From Ruminococcoides sp052118065 (GTDB lineage Bacteria > Bacillota > Clostridia > Oscillospirales > Acutalibacteraceae), in NCBI GenBank assembly GCA_052118065.1, contig JBQKHY010000005.1, forward strand, positions 52,300-116,299: 64,000 bases of DNA. Reading direction: 5' to 3'. The stretch's first letter is position 1, and each line of letters opens with the position of its first letter. A model generated the notes under the pieces. That model made no database searches. It saw nothing but the letters and a program-made list of their open reading frames with translations, and was not told the origin of the DNA. A program made the translations under genes and the position numbers. This document shows, piece by piece, positions 14,889 through 22,516 of this stretch.

Positions 14889-15587
14889 ATGAAAAAAATT
14901 ATCTCACTCTCACTTTTAATAATAATTTCTCTAGCCATATTTACCGGTTGTAAAGATACAAAAACATACAATGTTTTAATCAAGGACAACAACTCACCTT
15001 ATAGCAATTTTGAAGATAACAAGGCAGAGGGCTTAGAGGTTGACTTATTAGATGCTATTAGCAAGGAAGAAAATTTCACTATTAACTATGTAAAGGACTC
15101 CGAAAAGGATGATTACATTTCTGCAAGTAGTGAATTAATAAATGAAAACGGTAATTACGATTCAACAGACAGTTACTATCAAAAGGGTATTATCTTCACC
15201 ACTAAAGATGATAGCAATATTAATTCTTATGAACAGTTACTTCATCAGAAAATCGGTGTTATAAAGGATAGTTACGGTGAAGATTTCGGCAATCAAATTG
15301 CACCACAGTACAACCTAACAGTTAAGGAATACACTACAGAAAAGGAAATGTATTCCGACTGTAAAAATAATAAAATTGTAGGTTTCTTTGATGACACATT
15401 AAGTGTTAAATCTGCTATTAAAAAAGGTGAAAAATTCAAAACCTTTGAAAATGAAGAAAAGACCGACTCACTTTCACTAATGGTTAATAAAGGTGAAGAA
15501 AAAGAATTTGTAAAAGCCTTTAACTCAGGTCTAAAGAAGATTATGAGTAACGGTGAATATGAAAAGATAGTTAATAAATATAGATAA
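14889..15587 (+). CDS. Amino-acid-type ABC transporter substrate-binding lipoprotein (SBP_bac_3), orphan
   Basis: 232 residues from ATG 14889 (AAAGGTGA upstream; the longer open frame is not preferred). Signal peptide and lipobox IFTGC place the acylated Cys at 21. The mature part follows the family 3 solute-binding fold: NSPYSNFEDNKAEGLEVDLL, then SYEQLLHQKIGVIKDSYGED, and a final GLKKIMSNGEYEKIVNKY. It is shorter than usual in the first lobe (about 45 residues fewer between LLDAI and YYQKG), so some ligand-contact loops may be missing. No permease or ATPase genes are nearby, so it may work with a distant transporter or as a sensor. Confidence 0.8.
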   Translation: MKKIISLSLLIIISLAIFTGCKDTKTYNVLIKDNNSPYSNFEDNKAEGLEVDLLDAISKEENFTINYVKDSEKDDYISASSELINENGNYDSTDSYYQKGIIFTTKDDSNINSYEQLLHQKIGVIKDSYGEDFGNQIAPQYNLTVKEYTTEKEMYSDCKNNKIVGFFDDTLSVKSAIKKGEKFKTFENEEKTDSLSLMVNKGEEKEFVKAFNSGLKKIMSNGEYEKIVNKYR

Positions 15588-15613
15588 TTTTTATATAACA
15601 CAAAGAATAACAC

Positions 15614-15650
15614 AAAGACCGACAGTTAAGCTACTGTCGGTCTTTTTATA
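15614..15650. terminator. Bidirectional terminator
   Basis: Stem AAAGACCGACAG / CTGTCGGTCTTT with TTATA after it; convergent genes on both sides. Confidence 0.9.
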
Positions 15651-15656
15651 TTGTTT

Positions 15657-16205
15657 TTAATTTTCTTGTAGTTGCTTTTTGCCTTTCTTTTTTGCCATTA
15701 TTAAGAGAACTGCACCAACAAGAGCCATAACTATACCTATGTAAAATAAGTAGTAACCAATGCCCCAATTATAAGCACTTCTCATAAGACCTCTATCTCT
15801 AAAGTCCCAACCTAAAAATGTAAATACACCAAAAGCCAACACATCAGATATTATTAGTGGAATAGGCTTTTTTAGTAAAGCAAAAATCAATGATAAAAGA
15901 GAGAATATTCCTATGCCTACAACTATCACAACATAGATTATGCCCACAGATGACTGATGTAAAATCTCTTTACTGTTACTGCTGTACATACTAGCATACT
16001 GAACCATAGAAACATTTTTTACATCACTTGCTTTAATATCAGTATTACTATAAGCTACTGCCTCAGGGTAAGAGTCTATCCTTTCTGCAAACTCCTTAGT
16101 TGCTGATGTATAAGGTAAGAAAATTGTCAGTATCATTAAGGCTGAACCGATAACTGCCACAATGAAAGGGATAAATAAATTATTTTTCTTCTTTAAAGTA
16201 TCCAT
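15657..16205 (-). CDS. Four-helix membrane protein of unknown function
   Basis: 182 residues from ATG 16205, with GGAGGGC 4-9 bases upstream. Transmembrane segments lie at ~13-33, ~90-112, ~115-135 and ~150-172. A ~55-residue loop after the first helix probably faces outside (SATKEFAERIDSYPEAVAYS). The last gene of a three-gene run with two secreted proteins upstream (13-bp spacing), so it probably acts with them at the envelope. No family recognised. Confidence 0.7.
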   Translation of the reverse strand: MDTLKKKNNLFIPFIVAVIGSALMILTIFLPYTSATKEFAERIDSYPEAVAYSNTDIKASDVKNVSMVQYASMYSSNSKEILHQSSVGIIYVVIVVGIGIFSLLSLIFALLKKPIPLIISDVLAFGVFTFLGWDFRDRGLMRSAYNWGIGYYLFYIGIVMALVGAVLLIMAKKKGKKQLQEN

Positions 16206-16219
16206 ATTGCCCTCCACTA

Positions 16220-16729
16220 TCAGTTAGCAACTTCTGCAAGTTTCTTTGTAATACGAGCATTAACTTCATTATAATAAGCCAAATCTGCAGTAGAAAGGTC
16301 CTCTGACTTAATGTCATTAAGTTTTTGCATCATATCGCTATACTTAGTCATATAGTCAGCATAATCACTTGCCATTGATGTAATATCAGTTGAATTTTTA
16401 TACTTTTTCATAAAGTCAACATAGTCATTGAAAAATTCTTCATAACTGTCCATTGTTGCCTTAAAATTAGCATTTACACCACTTGTTGAATTTGACTTTT
16501 GGCTTGTTGTTTTCTTAGTAGCCTTAGGCTTAGTTGCTTCAGTAGTAGTTTCTTCTTCTGTTACTTCCTCTGTAGTAGGTTCAGTTACTTCTTCTGTAGT
16601 TGTTTCTGCTTTAGTTTCAACTTTAGAAGATGAACTGTCTTTACTGTTATCACTTCCACAACCTGTAAACACCACACCTGTAGTTGCTAAAATTAAAATT
16701 GCTAGAATTGAACATAAAACTTTTTTCAT
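16220..16729 (-). CDS. Lipoprotein with Thr/Glu-rich linker and C-terminal helical domain
   Basis: 169 residues from ATG 16729 (GAGGG upstream). Signal peptide and lipobox VVFTGC, Cys24. A Ser/Thr/Glu/Lys linker (~30-85; EETTTEATKPKATKKTTS) leads to a helical domain (~90-165; ATMDSYEEFFNDYVDFMKKY, ASDYADYMTKYSDMMQKLND) that recurs in Clostridia lipoproteins. The linker would hold the helical domain away from the membrane. Middle gene of the three-gene run 17178-15657; its start lies just inside the gap after the preceding gene. Function unknown. Confidence 0.7.
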   Translation of the reverse strand: MKKVLCSILAILILATTGVVFTGCGSDNSKDSSSSKVETKAETTTEEVTEPTTEEVTEEETTTEATKPKATKKTTSQKSNSTSGVNANFKATMDSYEEFFNDYVDFMKKYKNSTDITSMASDYADYMTKYSDMMQKLNDIKSEDLSTADLAYYNEVNARITKKLAEVAN

Positions 16730-16740
16730 AATTACCCTCA

Positions 16741-17178
16741 CTAATTGTTTCCTCTTAAATCAATATCCATTTGTTGTTTTGATTCGTCATATGTTATGCT
16801 AAGTTTATTTCCGGACATATCTTCGCCATCAAAATAATCATCATCGTTATCATAGTCATAATCAAAACCTTTTTCCATACAGCCATTAACAAAAGCTTTA
16901 TAATCTGCGTATGAGGTTTCTTCTACAACTGCTGTAAAATAATTAGAATCGTCCTCACTGATTTCACCAACCTGAGATTTTGGTGCAGGAAGTTTGCCTC
17001 CTAATCCACCTGTAGGCCAATATAAAGTTTTCTCTTGTGAAACTGTTGTTCCGGCATTTTCTTTATTTGATGATGAAGTTGAATTGTTTACACACGCAAT
17101 AACAACAATCCCTATTACAACTATTAAAGCAACAGCAATACTAGAACCAACAATTTGCTTGACATTAGGCTTCTTCAT
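16741..17178 (-). CDS. Membrane-anchored secreted protein, DUF6591-like
   Basis: 145 residues. An N-terminal transmembrane/signal segment (~10-30; GSSIAVALIVVIGIVVIACV) is followed by a short linker and a compact domain with WPTGGLGGKLPAPKSQVGEI, SYADYKAFVNGCMEKGFDYD and a closing LSITYDESKQQMDIDL. The LP-P-S--G-I start and Y---C---GF core look like the small secreted domain I remember as DUF6591; this was not searched. AGGAGG precedes the ATG. First gene of the three-gene envelope operon; a rare all-exported trio with no enzyme. Confidence 0.65.
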   Translation of the reverse strand: MKKPNVKQIVGSSIAVALIVVIGIVVIACVNNSTSSSNKENAGTTVSQEKTLYWPTGGLGGKLPAPKSQVGEISEDDSNYFTAVVEETSYADYKAFVNGCMEKGFDYDYDNDDDYFDGEDMSGNKLSITYDESKQQMDIDLRGNN

Positions 17179-17301
17179 TTTATTTCCTCCTTTTCTTGAA
17201 ACCTTGTCTATATAGTAAATTATTATTATAGCTATTTGTTATGCTGCTAGCATACAACCAATGTAAAAAAATAGGGTATAATATTATACAATTTAACATA
17301 A

Positions 17302-18342
17302 TTATACTTTGTCCAACAATAAAGTAAGGTTAGGAATTATCACCATAAGGGCTACACCAATAATTTTCAGTAATGTTTTTTTACTTTTCTGAGTGCCTTT
17401 GCCTAAGAACCTACTGATGTTTCCCACATCAAAGAAACATATATAAGGTACTAAAGTCCATGATATGCAAAGGTTTATAAAGGACCTAAAGTCACCTGTA
17501 TTAAGGCAACTGATAAAACCATTATAGGAAATAAACAAATAAAAAACATATCCAATAACTGCAATTACTTTATGTGAGGTTTTGTTACTGCGAAAACCGG
17601 GTAGATTAAGCAAGAATTTATCGGCAAATGACAACTTTTCATTACCGTTACCCTGTAATGCAAGTTCCATTTGATACACATTGGAATATCTGTCCTCTTC
17701 CTTGATTTGGGTTGCTTTCTTAACTATTGACGCATATTTACCACTACACAATTTTTCATTAGGCATTTTACCTGTTAGCATAAAGTTAAGGAGTACACCC
17801 ATAGCATAAATATCTGCACCAAAACCAGTTTGGGTAAAACCGAATTGTTCAGGAGAAGCATAACCTGCTGTACCCATTACTGTAGTATCTCTGGAGGCAC
17901 TTTGCTTTCTTTCTCGTGAAATATTAAAGTCAATCAGCTTAATGTTTCCCTCATAATCCACCATAACATTATTTGGTGTAATATCCCTATGGATAATATT
18001 TCTGTTGTGCAAACTTTCCACACCACTACAAAGTTGCACCATCCACTTTTCAGCAGTTTTAGGGTCAACTCCCATTTTGGTATAAACAATTTTATCCAAG
18101 TTATTGCCAAATACAAATTCACATAGGCAATTACAGTTTATACCGTCATCCATAACATCATATATTTCCATCAAGTTAGGGTGTTTAATTTTCATTATAT
18201 CCTTCAAAACAGGAAGGTTCTGTCTTGGCAAAATTTTTAGAATCATTTGTCTTTGTAAATAATCGTTATACACAACAACAGTGTTCTTATTTATCTGACC
18301 AATCTCTCTAAATTGCCAAAGAAGTAATTTATTTTTATCCAT
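17302..18342 (-). CDS. Serine/threonine protein kinase with C-terminal membrane segments
   Basis: 346 residues. The kinase domain (~10-235) shows Lys36 (MILKIL), HRDITPNNVM with catalytic Asp120 and Asn125, an SPE motif at 163-165 and ADIYAMGVLL. Two oddities: the glycine-rich loop is eroded (GQINKNTVVV) and the Mg-binding DFG reads DFN (138-140). The metal-binding Asp is kept, so activity is possible. Residues ~245-346 contain about three hydrophobic helices, replacing the PASTA tail of PrkC-type kinases. It is divergent, with a 68-bp gap, from a small HTH-like protein, which may be its partner or substrate. Confidence 0.88.
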   Translation of the reverse strand: MDKNKLLLWQFREIGQINKNTVVVYNDYLQRQMILKILPRQNLPVLKDIMKIKHPNLMEIYDVMDDGINCNCLCEFVFGNNLDKIVYTKMGVDPKTAEKWMVQLCSGVESLHNRNIIHRDITPNNVMVDYEGNIKLIDFNISRERKQSASRDTTVMGTAGYASPEQFGFTQTGFGADIYAMGVLLNFMLTGKMPNEKLCSGKYASIVKKATQIKEEDRYSNVYQMELALQGNGNEKLSFADKFLLNLPGFRSNKTSHKVIAVIGYVFYLFISYNGFISCLNTGDFRSFINLCISWTLVPYICFFDVGNISRFLGKGTQKSKKTLLKIIGVALMVIIPNLTLLLDKV

Positions 18343-18410
18343 TACATACCCCTTGATAATTTGCTAAAAATATTATAACATATAAAATATAGATATAAAA
18401 GAGGTTTACT

Positions 18411-18833
18411 ATGAACAAGAAAACAGATGATCTTTTTAAAATCTTAGAAAACGGTGAAAATATAGGGGACTATTTCTCCGAGAATATTGAAGAAATTTAT
18501 CCCGATAGCATACCGGAAATTTTAGCTTATTTTCTGAAAGAAAAAGGCTTGACAAAAAGTCAAGTCCTAGACAATAGCCTTATTGAAAAGCACTATGGCT
18601 ACCAGATTTTTTCCGGTACAAAAAAGCCCAGTAGGGATAAAGTTATTATGCTATGCTTTGGTATGGGACTTAACCTAAGGGAAACTCAGTCTTTCCTAAA
18701 GAAATGTACATATAGTGAACTTTATCCAAGGAATAGGCGAGATGCTGTTGTAATATTTTGTTTGCAACACGATTGCTCTATTATGGAAACCAATGATATA
18801 CTTTACGAATACAGTTTACCTGTTTTTATGTAA
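18411..18833 (+). CDS. Small HTH/XRE-like regulatory protein beside the kinase
   Basis: 140 residues, soluble. The segment IPEILAYFLKEKGLTKSQVL, ...GYQIFSGTKKPSRDKVIMLC reads like an XRE-type helix-turn-helix (turn with LTKSQV, recognition helix ending in GTKKPSRD), followed by FGMGLNLRETQSFLKKC and a C-terminal helical part. Similar proteins are often found beside Ser/Thr kinases in Clostridia (memory, not searched). Divergent from the kinase gene with a shared 68-bp promoter region, it may be a kinase-controlled repressor or adaptor. AGAGG precedes the ATG. Confidence 0.65.
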   Translation: MNKKTDDLFKILENGENIGDYFSENIEEIYPDSIPEILAYFLKEKGLTKSQVLDNSLIEKHYGYQIFSGTKKPSRDKVIMLCFGMGLNLRETQSFLKKCTYSELYPRNRRDAVVIFCLQHDCSIMETNDILYEYSLPVFM

Positions 18834-18868
18834 AAAAATCTGCACCTCATTTGAAGTGCAGATTTTTT
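18833..18868. terminator. Terminator after the HTH-like gene
   Basis: AAAAATCTGCAC / GTGCAGATTTTTT hairpin. Its A and T flanks could serve both directions, though the tatD gene stop is about 55 bp away. Confidence 0.85.
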
Positions 18869-18922
18869 CGTTATTTACAGTTTTTTCTGTATATATAAAT
18901 GTGTTTTACCACTATTCATACC

Positions 18923-19687
18923 TTATTTAATGCCATACATTCTTTTGGCATTTTCAGTTGTAATATTGATTAGCTCTTGTGTGTCCATATTTTTGATTTC
19001 AGCAATCTTTTCAGCAATATAGCTGATATATGAACTATCGTTTCTTTTTCCTCTACAAGGCACAGGAGCTAAGTAAGGAGCATCTGTCTCAAGCAGTAGT
19101 CTGTCAACAGGTACTGCCTTTGCTACTTCTACAGGCACTCTGGCATTCTTAAAAGTAACAACACCACCGAGAGAAATATACATACCCAGCTTTAATACTT
19201 CCTTTAACATTTCTGTACTGCCACTATAACAATGCAAAAGTCCCTTTGGCTTATACTTTCTCAGTAACTCCATACTGTCACCATGAGCCTCTCTGTCGTG
19301 AAAGACTACCGGCATATTAAGGTCATTGGCAAGTTTAAGCTGAGATTTTACAACCTCCATCTGCTTATCCTTTGGAATATCCCAATGATAATCAAGTCCG
19401 ATTTCACCAATAGCAACTATCTTCTTGTTTTCAGATATTTCTGCCACTTTGTCAAGATAATTTTCTTGTAAATTTTCTAAACATTCAGGATGAATACCAA
19501 CTGTACCATACACAAAGTCATATTTACTGCATAGGTCAAGTACAGTTTTCACATTTTCAAAGTCTGTACCGTTAGTTACAACACCACAAACACCCTTACC
19601 GGGTAAACTTTCTACAAGACTATATCTATCTTCATCAAACCATTCGTCATCATAGTGACAATGACCATCAAAAATATTGTTATACAT
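18923..19687 (-). CDS. tatD: TatD-family metal-dependent DNase
   Basis: 254 residues. TIM-barrel metal-site residues: HCH at 9-11 (DGHCHYDD), GEIGLDYHW with the bridging Glu, PVVFHDREA, GLLHCYSG and LLLETDAPYL. TatD proteins are 3'-5' exonucleases involved in DNA repair and fragmentation. It directly follows metG (54 bp), the usual metG-tatD pairing in Firmicutes, and is likely co-transcribed with it. Confidence 0.95.
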   Translation of the reverse strand: MYNNIFDGHCHYDDEWFDEDRYSLVESLPGKGVCGVVTNGTDFENVKTVLDLCSKYDFVYGTVGIHPECLENLQENYLDKVAEISENKKIVAIGEIGLDYHWDIPKDKQMEVVKSQLKLANDLNMPVVFHDREAHGDSMELLRKYKPKGLLHCYSGSTEMLKEVLKLGMYISLGGVVTFKNARVPVEVAKAVPVDRLLLETDAPYLAPVPCRGKRNDSSYISYIAEKIAEIKNMDTQELINITTENAKRMYGIK

Positions 19688-19741
19688 ATATTCTCCACTA
19701 TTAGAGGTTAGATAATCTAACCTCTAATATTTTAAGTAAAA

Positions 19742-21694
19742 TTAAGAAATTTTGCTACCTGCAGGAATTTCATTATCTAGGAAGATAACCTTTACATCGT
19801 CACCGGTACTTGCAGCAAGAATCATACCGTTGCTTTCAACGCCACAAAGTTTTGCAGGTTTTAGGTTAGCAACAAGAACAATCTTCTTACCGACAAGTTC
19901 ATCAGGCTTATAATAAGGAGAAATACCTGAGGCAACTGTTCTGTCCTTTTCACCGTCAAATACTGTTAGTTTTAATAACTTCTTAGACTTCTTAATAGGT
20001 TCACAAGCCTTGATTTCACCAACACGAAGTTCTACCTTCGCAAAGTCATCAATACCGATTTGTGCAAGACCTTCAATCTTTGGTGCATTTTTCTTTTCAT
20101 TCTTCTTTGCTTCTGCTTCTTGCTTTGCGTGAATTTCAGCAAGTAACTTTTCAGAATCAAGTCTGTTAAATAGAGGAACTGCCTTGTTAACCTTTACACC
20201 CGGCTTAATTGTGCCGAATGAATCAAGTGTATCATAATCCTTATTGTCACAATTTAACTGTTCCATAATCTTGTCTGATGTTTCAGGCATAAATGGTGAA
20301 AGTAAAATTGCAATATATCTAATACCTTCAAGTAGGTTGTAAAGAACTGTACCAAGTCTTGCTTTCTTTTCTTCATCTTTAGCAAGTGCCCAAGGCATTG
20401 TTTCGTCAATATACTTGTTGCATCTCTTTGCTAAAGCTACAATAGCTTCAAGGGCATCAGCAACTCTATATGTTGCAAGTAGCTCATCAACCTTTTTCAC
20501 TGTGTCTGTACAAGCAGTTTTGATTTCAAAGTCAAGAACTTCTTCAGCAGTTGGCTCTTGAATAACACCGTCAAAATACTTGTTGTTCATAGCAATTGTA
20601 CGGTTAACTAAGTTACCGATTGTATTAGCTAGGTCAGAGTTATATCTTTCAAAGATTGTTTCATATGTGATAGAACCATCAGATGCATAAGGCATTTCTG
20701 ATAGTAGGTAATATCTTACTGCATCAACACCGATTAGCTTTACAAGGTCATCGGCATAAATAACATTACCTCTTGATTTACTCATTTTATCCTGACCAAA
20801 TAGTAGCCATGGGTGAGCAAATACCTGTTTAGGTAGTGGTTCACCAAGAGCCATTAGCATAATTGGCCAATAGATTGTGTGGAATCTTAGAATATCCTTA
20901 CCGATAATATGAACATCAGCAGGCCAATACTTTCTGTACTTATCGCTATTTTCGCCACAATCATAACCTAAAGCAGTAATATAGTTTGAAAGTGCATCAA
21001 TCCATACATAAACAACATGCTTAGGGTCAAAATCAACAGGAATACCCCACTTAAATGATGTACGGCTAACACATAAATCCTGAATACCGGGTTTAATAAA
21101 GTTATTAACCATTTCCTTTTTACGACTTTCAGGATAGATGAAGTTAGGATGCTCTTCAATAAAGTCCTCTAGTTGTTTCTGATACTTAGATAGCTTTAGG
21201 AAATATGCTTCTTCCTTAGCAGGTTTTACCTCTCTGCCACAGTCAGGACACTTACCGTCAACTAACTGGCTTTCTGTCCAGAAACTTTCGCAAGGTGTAC
21301 AGTAAAGACCTTCATATTCGCCCTTATAAATATCACCTTGGTCATATAACTTCTTAAATATCTTTTGAACTGTCTTTTCGTGATGTTCGTCAGTTGTTCT
21401 AATAAAGTGATCGTAAGTTGTATTTAGTAGGTCACAAATATCCTTGATTTCTCCTGCAACCTTATCAACATATTCCTTAGGAGTTACACCGGCTGCCTTT
21501 GCATATTCTTCAATCTTCTGACCATGTTCGTCAGTACCTGTACAGAAAAATACATCGTAGCCTTGCATTCGCTTATATCTCGCAATAGCATCTGTCATAA
21601 CAATTTCGTAACTGTTACCTATATGTGGTTTTCTTGAAGTGTAAGCGATAGCAGTTGTAATATAAAATTTCTCTTTATCGCACTTTTTACACAT
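19742..21694 (-). CDS. metG: Methionyl-tRNA synthetase
   Basis: 650 residues from ATG 21694, selected because AAGGAG lies 8 bases upstream; a GTG three codons earlier sits on the site itself. Class I features: AYTSRKPHIGNSYE (HIGH-like), zinc-binding CTPC...CPDCG, KMSKS in GQDKMSKSRGN, the anticodon-binding helical domain, and a C-terminal EMAP/tRNA-binding OB fold (~545-650; FAKVELRVGEIKACEPIKKS). It charges tRNA-Met and initiator tRNA. The initiator tRNA gene lies about 360 bp upstream on the opposite strand. No T-box is visible in the upstream gap. Confidence 0.97.
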   Translation of the reverse strand: MCKKCDKEKFYITTAIAYTSRKPHIGNSYEIVMTDAIARYKRMQGYDVFFCTGTDEHGQKIEEYAKAAGVTPKEYVDKVAGEIKDICDLLNTTYDHFIRTTDEHHEKTVQKIFKKLYDQGDIYKGEYEGLYCTPCESFWTESQLVDGKCPDCGREVKPAKEEAYFLKLSKYQKQLEDFIEEHPNFIYPESRKKEMVNNFIKPGIQDLCVSRTSFKWGIPVDFDPKHVVYVWIDALSNYITALGYDCGENSDKYRKYWPADVHIIGKDILRFHTIYWPIMLMALGEPLPKQVFAHPWLLFGQDKMSKSRGNVIYADDLVKLIGVDAVRYYLLSEMPYASDGSITYETIFERYNSDLANTIGNLVNRTIAMNNKYFDGVIQEPTAEEVLDFEIKTACTDTVKKVDELLATYRVADALEAIVALAKRCNKYIDETMPWALAKDEEKKARLGTVLYNLLEGIRYIAILLSPFMPETSDKIMEQLNCDNKDYDTLDSFGTIKPGVKVNKAVPLFNRLDSEKLLAEIHAKQEAEAKKNEKKNAPKIEGLAQIGIDDFAKVELRVGEIKACEPIKKSKKLLKLTVFDGEKDRTVASGISPYYKPDELVGKKIVLVANLKPAKLCGVESNGMILAASTGDDVKVIFLDNEIPAGSKIS

Positions 21695-21986
21695 AATACT
21701 CACTCCTTATCCCATAATATCATTATAATTGTGTAGTAACACTTATATTTCATTATAACAAAGTGAAGATAAAAATGCAATTAATATGCATTAATTTATG
21801 TTAATTCTCATATAATATATTAGTATTTTAAATTTATTCTTTAATTAATTCCTAATTTCACCATAATTTTAAAGATTAAAATATTAAAAGAACAAGAAAT
21901 TATCTACTCAAAAGGTATTTTAAATTTATTTAAACACCGATTTTACGATAATTTAAAAAGTTTTTAATATTTTTTATATATAACCC
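21695..21986. other. AT-rich intergenic region, nothing further seen
   Basis: Between metG and the tRNA promoter. Very A/T-rich, without a convincing ORF, hairpin-terminator or T-box. The metG promoter presumably lies in it, but no single hexamer pair stands out. Confidence 0.6.
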
Positions 21987-22015
21987 TTGACAAGTATATA
22001 TAGATTTGATATACT
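21987..22015 (+). promoter_or_regulatory. Promoter of the initiator tRNA gene
   Basis: Consensus TTGACA (21987-21992), 17-bp spacer, TATACT (22010-22015). Confidence 0.85.
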
Positions 22016-22021
22016 GTACTT

Positions 22022-22046
22022 ACGCCAAAAGGAATTGGCGTGTTTT
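22022..22046 (+). terminator. Terminator-like hairpin in the tRNA leader
   Basis: ACGCCAA (22022-22028) pairs with TTGGCGT (22035-22041), then GTTTTT. It sits between the promoter start site and the tRNA 5' end (22056), where a terminator would stop tRNA synthesis. Confidence 0.6.
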
Positions 22047-22055
22047 TATGAATAT

Positions 22056-22132
<77 letters not shown>

Positions 22133-22134
22133 AC

Positions 22135-22165
22135 AAAGCACTAGTTTCTCAACTAGTGCTTTTTC
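22135..22165 (+). terminator. Terminator of the tRNA-fMet gene
   Basis: AAAGCACTAGTT / AACTAGTGCTTT with loop TCTC, then TTCTTTTT. Confidence 0.92.
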
Positions 22166-22239
22166 TTTTTCTCCATTTTGCTTTGTTGTAATTTTTATTC
22201 TCAAAGCAAAATATGAATTCACAAATAGCCTTTTATTTA

Positions 22240-22268
22240 TTGATTTTTATTTGTAGATAACATATAAT
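22240..22268 (+). promoter_or_regulatory. Promoter of the tandem-hairpin small RNA
   Basis: TTGATT (22240-22245), 17-bp spacer, perfect TATAAT (22263-22268). No protein start follows for 240 bp. Confidence 0.75.
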
Positions 22269-22274
22269 ATAAGA

Positions 22275-22420
22275 GTAGAAAGAACGATTTGATTGCTGGT
22301 TTTATTGGTGCTCACCACCATTTAAGAGCAGACTTAGTTATTGGTGCTCACCACCATTTAAGGGTAGAGTTAAGCAATCAACTAAAGGAAGAAGAGAAAT
22401 CTTCTTCCTTTTCTTTTTAT
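22275..22420 (+). ncRNA. Probable small RNA with two identical tandem hairpins
   Basis: About 145 nt bounded by a consensus promoter and a perfect 11-bp GAAA-loop terminator (22385-22410, then TTCTTTTT). GATTGCT (22291-22297) pairs with AGCAATC (22373-22379), enclosing two identical 25-nt units (22302-22326 and 22338-22362) that each carry a GGTG-CT-CACC mini-hairpin and a CACCACCATTTAAG single strand. The duplicated CTCACCACC is complementary to GGTGAG/AGGTGA-type ribosome binding sites used throughout this window, so an mRNA-pairing regulator is plausible. I do not recognise the family. A short open frame across it lacks a ribosome binding site. Confidence 0.7.
22302..22362 (+). repeat. Two 25-nt direct repeats, 36-nt period
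   Basis: TTATTGGTGCTCACCACCAT plus TTAAG at 22302-22326 and again, unchanged, at 22338-22362. The 11-nt spacer differs in sequence from the following tail, so the units are conserved, not merely slipped copies. Confidence 0.9.
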
Positions 22421-22516
22421 AAATTGATTTATATTGTAAAACAAATAAAATTTAGCTATAATAAGATATAGATATTACATAAGAAGTAGAAAGTCACACC
22501 TTTCTTTGGAGGAAAT

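Noticed and set aside
22289..22471. A 60-codon open frame across the tandem repeats
   Set aside because: Starts with TTG, has no ribosome binding site, runs through the perfect terminator hairpin, and its repeated GAHHHLR simply reflects the RNA repeats. A non-coding RNA explains the region better.
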